Shown here: positions 54,871 to 64,000 of the stretch, piece after piece
How positions within the stretch are numbered: position 1 is the stretch's first letter
How the letters are laid out: each line of letters opens with the position of its first letter
NCBI GenBank assembly: GCA_964023275.1
Contig: OZ029928.1
Span: 1,178,001 to 1,242,000, forward strand
Direction: 5' to 3'
DNA: 64,000 nucleotides
From: Norana najaformis
Taxonomy: Eukaryota > Annelida > Clitellata > Crassiclitellata > Hormogastridae
The notes under the pieces: generated by a model
The model's database searches: none
The model's input: only the letters and a program-made list of their open reading frames with translations
What the model was told of the DNA's origin: nothing
Position numbers and translations under genes: made by a program

Positions 54871-55379
54871 TAGCTATCCAACTTGTGGTCTCCGTGCCAT
54901 GTCACACATTGGTTCACATCTATGAAATTCATTACCACCAGGATTGCGGGACCTTTCTATTTCTGTTATATCATTTCACAATCAATTGATGACTTATTAT
55001 TTGGCCTCTCGGGCTTTCGAGGAGAATTCATAAATTTTAAATTATAATTTGAATTGCAGTAAATTGAAAGACTTAATAAATTAGTGCGATATTAACATCT
55101 GATTAATAAATGATAATTTGCTCATAAAATAATATAGGCATGTATGATTGACTTATTATAAATTCATAAAAAATATTCAAAGTAATTTGGAGTACAGATG
55201 CTAGTAAATTATGCGGTAAATAAATTAAATTTTTCTTAATTTCAGTTATTCAGTTTTTATCTAACTGTGTTAAGTTGTTTTAGTTGACCAAGGATGTTGC
55301 GATCCCCATTGTTCTTTTGCCCCAATAAACATAAAAGGAGGTAATATAATTGCTAAAGTGGACACAGTGTTTTTCTTAG

Positions 55380-55703
55380 GTGTCAATGGAGTGATAACAG
55401 ATCCGCCATTGAATGCAGTTGCTGAAGTTGGACAGCAGGCAATATTCAATTGTACATCAGGTACAACTTTACAGAACAGGGTGTTTTCGGCAAAAAAAGA
55501 AGACGTTGGAACACCTTCGGCTCAAGACATTGCACTCAATTGTATAGTTCAGCCCGGATATACAACTCACTATGAAGTTGATCGACCAGGAGGCAGCAGC
55601 AATAAATGCAGTCTGATTGTCAAAGATACGACTATGCAACAAGCAGGAGTATACACTTGCACAGACAGTACTACCGGACCTTCAGCATTACTTACAGTAA
55701 TAG
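55380..55703 (+). CDS. Ig V-like domain exon D1, receptor copy B
   Basis: A 324-nt phase 1-1 exon with acceptor TTTTTCTTAG and donor GTATGG, same length as D1 of copy A and about 78% identical in protein (24 differences by eye). It keeps VNGVITDPPLN, the first Cys (now FNC), the extra Cys pair and QQAGVYTC. The core tryptophan of copy A (QNWAF) is arginine here (QNRVF), unusual for an Ig fold. The frame is open throughout, so the exon looks selectable even though the leader exon is broken. Confidence 0.75.
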
Positions 55704-55714
55704 GTATGGGAAAA

Positions 55715-56500
55715 TATATGTATATATGTTTGTATGTATGTTTGTATGTGTGTATGCATGTATGTACGTATGAATGAATGTATCTATGCATGTATGTACG
55801 TATGAATGAATGTATCTATGCATGTATGTACGTATGTATTTTTGTATATATATATGCATGTACATATATATTTAACTATCTATTCATGCAAGCATGTTGT
55901 TACATATGGCGTATGATAGGACGAGTGGATCGAGTACGTTATTGTGTACATTTTGGCAAGGGAGCCGACTTTATATAAAGGTGTTGTGTGTAACTTTTAT
56001 TCAGACTGGAGTTTGGTTGTTGGTCCTGCGCTATCATTATCTTCCCAGTCTCTCGACTAAGTCGTGTGTAGTCTCACTGCTTGGTTGACCTATTTGATTC
56101 CTCTTAGCCGTTTTGATTCTCTTTAAGCCGTTTTCGTCACCATCTGTTGGTGGACTTTGTTTTTCTTCTAGTTGAGGGTTTCCGCTGGTTTTGTCATCGC
56201 TTGAACTCGACTTCTTGTTGCTCTACTTGAGTCATGCTACACATGTAAAGAGCTTTGGAAATAAAATTATATCCTAAGGTTGGTATCCTACATGTACTAC
56301 ATATCTGTAGACAACCTGCAACGGCATGCATGTTGTTAACTATGTATATTTGCATGTATTTGTGCATGTATGTATACATGTGTACGCATATATCATGTAA
56401 GCATATATGTGTGTGCGTGTATATATGTATATTCGTTTGCATGTATGCATATAATAATTATATAACACATATATAATATATAGGTATGTATGTAGGTAGG
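55715..56500. repeat. TATG/CATG microsatellites of copy B
   Basis: Two tracts, about 55715-55885 and 56330-56500, separated by unique sequence. The second matches 12780-12990 with shared flanks. The first begins right after the D1 donor and is absent from copy A. Confidence 0.8.
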
Positions 56501-56879
56501 TATATGTATGCACTGTTACGAACTTGAAGTGAAGTCTGGTTCAGACAGTTCATTCTTCTTCTCAAGACAGACTATTAAAAACCTATACAGTTCAGACTGT
56601 TATCAACTAACTATGGAGAAACTTCTTGTCAAAACAGGTCCGAAATCGCTCCTTAATGTTCACCTAATATCCATATTATCTCGCCACAGTGTTTTCGAAC
56701 ATTCGTATAAATCAAACACTCCTGTTTAGAATGTTCTAACAATCGTCCAGAATCCATCAATTCTAGCTAATTTTCTCAGTTGTACATCTATAGTGCCGTT
56801 ATCGTAATGCTCAAGATATCAAGCGATAGCGCACCAAAACGTAACCGTAATTAGGTCAACATCCAGAAGATCTCTAGAC

Positions 56880-57692
56880 AGATCTGTCATACTATCGATT
56901 CATTATATGGTCCACAGACCTGCGACTACCACCGCCGCTCTTTCCGATTCTTGGGCGGCTTATATACATCCTGTACACAATTGACCTGACTCAGATCATC
57001 GCAGCCCTCGGATGACGGGTTCATCAATAGGCTGATGACGTTCAGTTGTACAAGTCAGAGGTACTTGCTTGTGTGTCCAAAATTCGACCAATTGTGCAAC
57101 AAGTAAAATACTGGATGTCCTCAAATCTGCTGAGATTGAATCCTTTAAAGATGCAGTTCATCTGACTGGGCACACGACATATAAGAGAAAAGTTGGAGAG
57201 GGACACAATAGCGGCGATATTCCCAGGCCGGGAATCGCAATTTGTCATCTGGGGACTGTGGTGTGATTTTGGATTAAGGTTTATCGATGGTGGATCACGT
57301 TAACTCTATCTGCGGGTCCTGATTTGATCAACTCCGCAAGATTAGGGTAATTGGGCAGAATTTATCGCATGATGCATAATCGCATGCTGCCGCTGTGATC
57401 CGGTTGGACTACTGCAATGCTATCCTCGCAGTCAGAGTTTCGAATTCGCAGGGTTTCGAATTTGCCAGCTTCAGCACCTCCTTCGCTGGGGCGTGGCCAA
57501 CATGCCAAAATTCTCGCATGTTCAAACTACATGCGAGAGGAACTGCATTGGCTTCTGGCTGAGGATAGAACTACATTCAATATACTCCGATTCAGAGCAT
57601 CAGTGGATGTTTCGGCCCAGGAATATATTAGGAAGCTGTGTGTTCCTCTATTGAGTAGCCGGGTCTACAAAGCCGCGCTCTGCAGCGCGTGA
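56880..57692 (+). pseudogene. CR1/L2-like RT fragment in the duplicated segment (copy B)
   Basis: Near copy of 13330-14372 with its own indels, for example an insertion near 57340 and loss of bases around the YTDD motif region. Shows the same ILDVLKSAEIESFK/TGHTTYKRKV shadow frame and ARILACSNYMREELHWLLAED end. Confidence 0.75.
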
Positions 57693-57905
57693 AGACTTAT
57701 TGGTTCCGCATTGTTCTTTCTCTTTTATTGGACTCTCGTCACGAAACAGTCTTTATCTAGAAATTAGAACTTTACCGCCACAAATAGCACAGAGGTATCT
57801 CAGCTTATGTTTAAACGCACCTTTTAGATCTGGTAGATAGCCGTGCCTGAACACCTTCGTAATTTTAAGATATACTATACCTATGTTCAGATACATACAT
57901 ATATC

Positions 57906-58552
57906 TACGCTGGCAACAGTTAACCCAGTGTTCACTAAACTGCTTATAACTCTCATACTAATGCGAAATTTAATTTCCTGCATGCATATAAGGATTTCTT
58001 TGTTTCTCCACTTATATTGTGTTTATTTCATACTTTCTTTTCCCTGTCTAAAAAACAGTTTTTTCCAGTTACGTCATAATTATGCATGTTATTCCTTTAC
58101 ATGCACTTCTTGCCTTCAGTTTCTTGATTTAGGATAATTCTTAATTATTGACTGCTGCCAGTGACAGCTCCCTTACTATTAGGCATTCATTCAGTGATCT
58201 GCCTCGAGTGACGGCTCTCTATCAGGAAGTGCCGTCTTAGAACCACGGAGACCGTCATATATTTTACCCAGTGCTTTACCAGAGCTACTAAAGACCTTTT
58301 AGGTACTCTCCCTATCGTACGCTGCTCCCCGTGGTTCACTGACGTTGCACGCATAACCGTCCTGACTCCTCATCTCCCTCACTGGCGTTATACACTAAAT
58401 TCCGCTCCACTCAGTTCAACACTCAATGAAAGCTCTCTAGACTTTGAAAATATTGACCGGATTGCTGCTTGGCTTTGGTAACTCATCGGTTGTTGCCTTG
58501 TGCATTCGGCACCGGCGCGTTATAAGTTACTAGTGACAATTATAACAGTATA
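57906..58552. other. Intron, no gene seen
   Basis: Copy A holds about 8 kb of inserted sequence (14.6-22.5 kb) at the equivalent place. From 58385 onward the sequence matches 22540 onward. No coding content. Confidence 0.5.
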
Positions 58553-58604
58553 GAAATAGCTGGGTATCTTGACATACAAATATGTCAAGTTACTCAGCTA
58601 TTCC
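58553..58604. repeat. 52-nt hairpin, copy B (decayed)
   Basis: Counterpart of 22672-22723. The 5' arm GAAATAGCTGGGTATCTTG is intact and the 3' arm carries several changes, so the stem now has a few mismatches. Confidence 0.7.
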
Positions 58605-59386
58605 CTCTATTCGATTGCTCCATACCCATTTAGCTTGCCATTAACTTGCTTATGTTTTCGGTGTTCAGTCTTGGATGGCCAATTACAAGCTTTTCACAAA
58701 TCCTTCTAAGACCGAATTACTTCTCTTACACACAATTCAACAAGTCTACAAATTAGATTCACTGAGGTTTGTTCAGTTAACTGGATTGACTGCTGTTTTT
58801 TCCAGAATGCACAAACAGTGTGCGCATAACTTTTGACTCTTGCCATGTCTTTTCTGACCATGTAAACCCGTATGCAATTCAATTAACACACCTAAGGGAT
58901 AGTTGGAGAATCAGATCTTACGTGCCTCAAGCTCCTTATTGTGATACTATTAATTAACAACCTCTATAGCATCAATACGAGACTCGTATTTAAGTCCACA
59001 TATAATTGTAATGTGACATTTATAAAGCACCACTTCAAGAATAACCTCATCAGTGGGGCTCCCGACCCGAACCAGTGAGACCATGGTCAAATAATACATG
59101 CTTCAGGCGCTTGTGAAACTGCGGAAGGCACAAACTGAGAAGCTCGAGCCGCAGCTCTCGATAAATGTAAGCTTTTATTTCATGATGTGTTAAGAGGAAA
59201 ATAAATGGACTCCTGCTATATATTTTATACAAGAACACGAAAGCATTATAAATACTTAAGAATGTCCGTATGGACATCATTACAGATGCAGCATAAGAGA
59301 ACTTTGTCTAAGGCAATTGTCTTTAAATCGAACACAATTGAAGTTGACAGAATTCAAAAAGAAACCATAATATACTTTTATTACAG

Positions 59387-59731
59387 ATCCCCAAATCGAT
59401 ATGACAGTTAGCAAACCAAATTCGGACGTCGTGGAAACTGAAAACGTCACTATTTCATGTTCGCTTCGGTACAACGGATCTCAGATACCAGCTCCAACTT
59501 TGCAATCTTATTTCAATTGGATGAGTTCCTATGAACAAACTTTTTCTATTTCCTACAGTAATACTACACATGACTTGGCCATTTCTCAGATTACAGTAAC
59601 TGCCGGTCGAAAAAATATTACTTCATTCAGTTGCGATCTCTACTTCCGTTTATCATCAAATGTCTCTGGATATGCGTCAAATACTCCGACCACGAATTTA
59701 AACGCCAACAGTTCCATTGTTGAAGTACTAT
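59387..59731 (+). CDS. Ig-like domain exon D2, receptor copy B
   Basis: A 345-nt phase 1-1 exon, acceptor TTTTATTACAG and donor GTAAGT, aligned end to end with 23509-23853. Six sequons remain (NVT, NGS, NTT, NIT, NVS, NSS); the NSS after the tryptophan is lost. All eleven amino-acid differences from copy A lie in the first half; the second half is identical in protein. Extracellular domain following D1, with matching phases. Confidence 0.75.
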
Positions 59732-59964
59732 GTAAGTACTGCGCTGTATATCTGCAATATTTTTAGCTTCGGAAAAAAGAAATTGGTTAATTTAGTGAAC
59801 TTTACTAGGGACTACACGAGGGTATCCAAGATTTTCTGACTCTGAGAATGTATCATAAGGTAGGAAGAATCTTTTAACAATTTTAGTTTATGTATCTTTA
59901 TTGGTTCAAACAGCATACAAGTGAATGCAATACATCACACCACTACATCTTTGCACATATTAAC

Positions 59965-60310
59965 TAGTTCGAGATGGTGGTCTATTGGTACGCATTTAGT
60001 CAATGATCATGGGGTTGCGAGTTCGACCCCGTGAAACGACCCTTGCTTTAACTTTAACTGCCACGCTGATTCCTTGCTATTTTATTTTTTAAATAAGTTA
60101 GAGGAATTTTCAACACGCAAAGAATTTGAATTGAACATGATTAAAGTAATGAAAGTAATTCGATTTGCAGTATGTATTTTGAAATTACGAATTACATGAA
60201 AAAATGTAATTCATTTACAAATTACAAATTACCTTGATGCAGAGTAACAATTTACAAATTTCAAATTACAATTGTAATTGAAATTATGTAATTTCAATTA
60301 CAGCAATAAA
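59965..60310 (+). repeat. SINE-like fragment and AATTACA repeat, copy B
   Basis: Duplicates of 24085-24440: box A/box B-like sequence (GGTGGTCTATTGGTA, GCGAGTTCGACCCC) followed by AATTACA repeats and the palindrome at 60274-60301 with one mismatch. Confidence 0.55.
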
Positions 60311-62597
60311 TTACTTCTGACTCCCGCTAACTAATGCCGCTCTGTTAGCGGGATAGCATATTCTTTATCACAGACACGGCATAATTAAATTTTAATTTTT
60401 TTCTTACTTCGTCTCGATTTTCTTTCTTAGCGACGTCATTATAATGCAAAGATATCAATCATGGATGGTAGGAGGAGCTGTGTCAAATTTTGAGAAGCCA
60501 GAGAAACCAGAAGTCAGGAAAACCAGATTGCAGGCTATGCTATGGTGGCTATGAAACAACTGAATCTAAGTTTAGACTTGAATGCTATATAGAACACATA
60601 GATCTGAGCAGTGAATTTCAGAGCTTTGGACAAGCTAGAGAACGCCCGATGAAGATAGTTAATGAATGCATACTGTTATGTTTTCACTTGTAATGTGAAT
60701 CAGTCGTCAGAATCCCGTTGGGCATAATTCAAAAGTACATATCCGGAGTTGGATCCATCTGGGGGTCACATTCATTTTACCGCCATTTGTAGTTCTAAAG
60801 AAATGGGTTTTTGGGATTTGAGCAGTATGTTCGCAAAGACGTCGCGTATTGGGAGATATTTTGAGTTCCAGTTTGCTTCTATTATTCTTATCGAGTCAAT
60901 CGTGTGGATTTTATTAGTTTTTAATGACTTCTTTCACGCACTTGATTGTCTTTGCTATGGGCCGCCTCCATTTTTTTGGTTCAATGGTCCAATATTTCTG
61001 CATGCTTAATACGTAAGACAATAGATGAACAGTCACGGTGCGAAGAACACATCATGTGCGTAATCTTGGTGTGACCTTGGACCAGGATTTGACCCTCTCT
61101 GAGTTCTTGATAAGTTTTTGTCGAACCCGCTTTTACTACCTGCGTCATATTCGTACAATAAGACGTTCGCTTACAATAACTCAAACCTCTTTTACCTAGT
61201 GCATGCATTTGTATGTACTTGGGTTGAATATGGCTATGCCATTTCTGCTGGCATAAATACTTTCCGCATAAATTAAATGCAATCCGCATTAAATGCTGCG
61301 GCTTGGTCAACTAGTAGTACATCTAAATTTGGGCTTATATCCCACTTATGCAGGATGAATTGCATTGGATGCCTACGCAAAAACGCCATGAGTTTAAGGT
61401 CTTAATGCATATTCGCAAATTTCCAGCAATTTGCGCTCTATCTTATTTTAGAGCTGCATATTGTGATCTCGAAAGCGCGGTGGTTGGCAGCAACTGTATT
61501 CTTTAATAGTTTTTCATGCCCATTTGGTAGTTTTTGGTTTTCGATGACAACTAAGTAATTCGTCTCGACTTTTATCCGTTTACAACAGTTTCTAGCAAAT
61601 TCCAACCTCCTAGTGAAAGCAGAGCAGAGTAATAGATACCTTTGAATGCTATAATAGTTATCCTTCTGTGTTGTACCTATTCTTTTCTCTGGTACGATCG
61701 ACAGATTTATTATCAATTAATTACTGTGAAAATTTAAAAATTTCGTAACTCGTAAACCACGTTGCATCAACATCTAAATTAATGCACAGATGGTAGTAGT
61801 TCACCAGAAGACAAAAAATTTGTCACAAGTCACTTGCTATGAATTGTATGGGTTTTTAAAATTAAGGACATTAAAATAGGGAAAGGGAATGCTATTCTAT
61901 CCAACTTGTCGCTGTCGCCTCGCCGCCTCATAAAATTACATGTTTCACATGGATTTATATACCCAGATGTAACTCTATTGTAGTAAGCTTTACACGCAGT
62001 GGTGTGTGATTTTTAACATCTTAATTGTGAGTGAGTGATTTTATTGATCACCAAAATAATTAGCAATTACAACTTCAGTCTGTCGCATACATTGGCGCCA
62101 CTGGGCTGATCTAAAAAGAACAGAGTTCCGGTAAGAAGGTCACCTCTTTACATCATAGATTACAAATAGGCGACAGCATTATACTGAACAAGTCAATTAA
62201 TAATCTAGAATATAAAAGTGATTAATACAATCAATGTCAGTGCATAAACACAAAAACTTAACTAAGCGCCAAACAAAAACTTAACTAAATGCATGGTGTA
62301 GATGAGATTTTAGACTTGTTTTGAACTGATATAAAGTTGGCAACCTCGTAATTACAGCTGGCAGAGAATTCAAGAATGTGCTGCTTCTTTTCGTTCTATA
62401 TATTTTCAAGTTAAACTTATATACCTAATTCATAAAATTCATATTATACTTAACTGTACACTTTAAGTTTGTTAATTATAACAGAGGTTATAATAGAGGC
62501 GCAAATAAATAAAAAATTTCAGCAGGTTGTTTATTACTTTAACTGGGTGGGTGGACCGTCTTTCATATAAATTATGGTTTGAATTCTTTCTTTTCAG
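60311..62597. other. Sequence specific to copy B within the D2-D3 intron
   Basis: Homology with copy A breaks at about 60311 and resumes at about 63678 (matching 24440). The 3.37 kb between holds a CR1/L2-like relic, the decayed D2-like exon and otherwise featureless DNA, plus a short hairpin near 60335 (CCCGCTAAC/GTTAGCGGG). Confidence 0.55.
61040..61440 (+). pseudogene. CR1/L2-like RT C-terminal relic
   Basis: The plus strand reads RNLGVTLDQDLTLSEFLISF then RTRFYYLRHIRTIRRSLT, the conserved region after RT motif E in CR1/L2 elements (LGV.LD..LS...H....CK..F..LR.I..IR). Stops follow and later text is only faintly similar. Confidence 0.7.
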
Positions 62598-62942
62598 ACC
62601 ATTCTCCAACTATTACGTACAACGATACAAAAGAATAATAGTGGTAAATAAGAACGTCATCATAGCATATACTTTAAATCATAACGGATCTGTGACACCA
62701 GATCCTACACTAAGACCCTACTTCTATTGGACGGACTAGAATGGGCAAAATGTTTCAAGTTCCTACTATTCTACGACAGAACGCGGCTGTTTCTCAGTTA
62801 ACGGTTATAGCTGGTAGACAAAATATTATTCCAAAGACAAGTCATTCCTATATGAAACTGATACCAACAGCCACTACTGGTTTCGCAAATAACTCTTCAA
62901 CTGTCAATTGCAGGGCCAATGCTTCTACTATCAAAATACTAT
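62598..62942 (+). pseudogene. Decayed D2-like Ig exon
   Basis: Exactly 345 nt like D2, with acceptor TTCTTTTCAG. It aligns along its length with D2 (YTLNHNGSVTPDPTLRPYFY, VSQLTVIAGRQNII, ANASTIKILC). Lesions: two compensating frameshifts (about 62630 and 62740), in-frame stops including TAG at 62737-62739, the first Ig cysteine changed to tyrosine, and a GCAAGT donor in place of GTAAGT. It shows that D2 exons were tandemly duplicated in this lineage. Confidence 0.75.
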
Positions 62943-64000
62943 GCAAGTATTCTATCGTTTGCAGATTTGATTAGGATAGGCATATCTCTACTCTGATAAT
63001 TACTTGATCCGAGTCTCTTTAAGGATTTTTCTATTTAGCGCGAGTTGACAAGAGGCTAAGCTTGGAGATTTTAAGCCGCAGCGAGAAACAACGGAATAAT
63101 AAAATGATTTCGATGAATGACAAAGACTGAATGTTCACATTCAAAACAGAATATCAATTAAATGTCAAACAGAAAAACTGAAAAACTTAAACCCAGGACT
63201 TCAGTTCAGACCTGGTATCCGACGCTTCTTCTTGCCAGCCTTCCCTAAGCTTCAGCCTATAAGAGTTGGCGTGACGTCTTCGGGATCGATCCGTTGTCAC
63301 AGGCAGTATTCATTCAATCAAACATTCATTCATTCATTCATACAGAGTCCCGAGGTCGTGCAATCACTAGGCCTACTACCGTCTTTCGGCACAGTCCCTT
63401 GTGTGTTTTCCGTTGGGCCTCGGCTTCTTGGAGTCATCTGCGCTGATAGCGAGCGAGTAACTTGAACAGTTTTGTCGCCTTCACGTCATCCCTCAGATCA
63501 TGGTGGCTGGCCTGGACTTCTCAGTCCGTTGAGAGCGAAACCAGAAGCCGTTCCAGTAGTTCCAGTTCCTCTAAACTTTGAGAGGAAGACTCTAGACCCT
63601 TCAATTCGTTCAAGAGGTTAACATTTACTTCCTTTTCGGTCCGTCGAGAAGAGTATCTCCCCTGAAGCATAACCGATATTTGTCACAGTCTCCAAACTAT
63701 TCATACTAGTTTTCTTCCAAGTTAGAAACTTGGTATTTTTATTAAAATGTTTCGGTGTTCAAAGCGTGTCGTCGTTTTGTCTTTCAACATAGTTTTTAAG
63801 CTCATTTTACAAATAATTGGGTTAATAGTAAGCTTATATGTTCAGACTCTGGCTGCGGTTTCTCATCGTCGATGCCACGTCGACGCACTTTTGACATTTA
63901 ATACAGCTGAAATTATGGGACACATTATAATAATAATTATATTTTTGTAATCTATGCAAGAAACTGTACAAATCGACAAAAATCATCTGATTTAGTCTAA
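62943..64000. other. Intron of copy B to the window end, no exon seen
   Basis: Unrecognised sequence with an (ATTC)n tract near 63320-63345. From about 63678 to 63870 it matches 24440-24635 of copy A, the stretch preceding D3, so a D3 exon of copy B may lie just beyond the window. Confidence 0.5.

Noticed and set aside
60335-60365. CCCGCTAAC/GTTAGCGGG hairpin as a terminator
   Set aside because: Eukaryotic intron context with no gene upstream; a 9-bp stem with a 12-nt loop is weak.
60749-61009. 86-residue plus-strand ORF with hydrophobic segments
   Set aside because: No splice or homology support; sits just before CR1/L2-like remains in sequence specific to copy B.
1-64000. CRISPR array, prokaryotic operons or phage genes
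   Set aside because: No regularly spaced short repeats, no ribosome binding sites before clustered genes, and the coding content is spliced or retrotransposon-type.

Overview
This is eukaryotic DNA: introns with GT-AG splice sites, several classes of metazoan retrotransposon, microsatellites and a Pumilio-family pseudogene. Nothing bacterial or phage-like was seen. The host is most likely an invertebrate animal. The only host coding sequence I can support is a set of exons for immunoglobulin (Ig)-domain cell-surface receptors. Their architecture (signal peptide, several Ig domains each on its own phase-1 exon, short stalk, one membrane helix, tail with two YxxL motifs) recalls invertebrate allorecognition or immune receptors such as the cnidarian Alr family. 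That family assignment is inference.

Receptor copy A spans about 3.2-45.5 kb: signal-peptide exon (3248-3311, on the MINUS strand), then on the plus strand D1 (6279-6602), D2 (23509-23853), D3 (24754-25017), D4 (42475-42741), a 45-nt stalk exon (43821-43865), a transmembrane exon (45039-45137) and a tail exon with an ITAM-like pair (45383-45543). Copy B spans about 53.1 kb to the window end: signal-peptide exon (53904-53963, plus strand, apparently broken), D1 (55380-55703), D2 (59387-59731) and a decayed D2-like exon (62598-62942). Intron sequence is duplicated along with the exons, so A and B are segmental duplicates. Copy A has since expanded through many insertions, and its signal-peptide block is inverted relative to copy B.

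Most of the rest is transposable elements. 1-2 kb: a broken I/Jockey-group non-LTR element with RNase H. 5-9.5, 13.3-14.4, 21-22.6, 41.3-41.9, 56.9-57.7 and 61 kb: CR1/L2-like fragments. 10.0-12.7 and 46.2-48.8 kb: two nearly identical copies of a DNA transposon with CACTG termini and 3-bp target duplications, with an older relative at 25.3-27.5 kb; the 46.2-kb copy has an intact 567-residue ORF. 15.5-20.8 kb: an intronless Pumilio-type pseudogene lacking the middle of its repeat array and split by an LTR element with a GTTC target duplication. 27.7-31.7 kb: a frameshifted, GC-rich retroelement with a restriction-enzyme-like endonuclease motif. 31.9-34.9 kb: an RTE-like element with a single visible frameshift. 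35.0-41.1 kb: a Ty3/gypsy element with integrase upstream of reverse transcriptase (Gmr1-like order). 51.8-52.4 kb: a short hAT-type non-autonomous element.

The two observations most worth following are the ITAM-tailed Ig receptor cluster, with its mosaic duplication and inverted signal-peptide exon, and the CACTG transposon family, whose protein I do not recognise as a named transposase.
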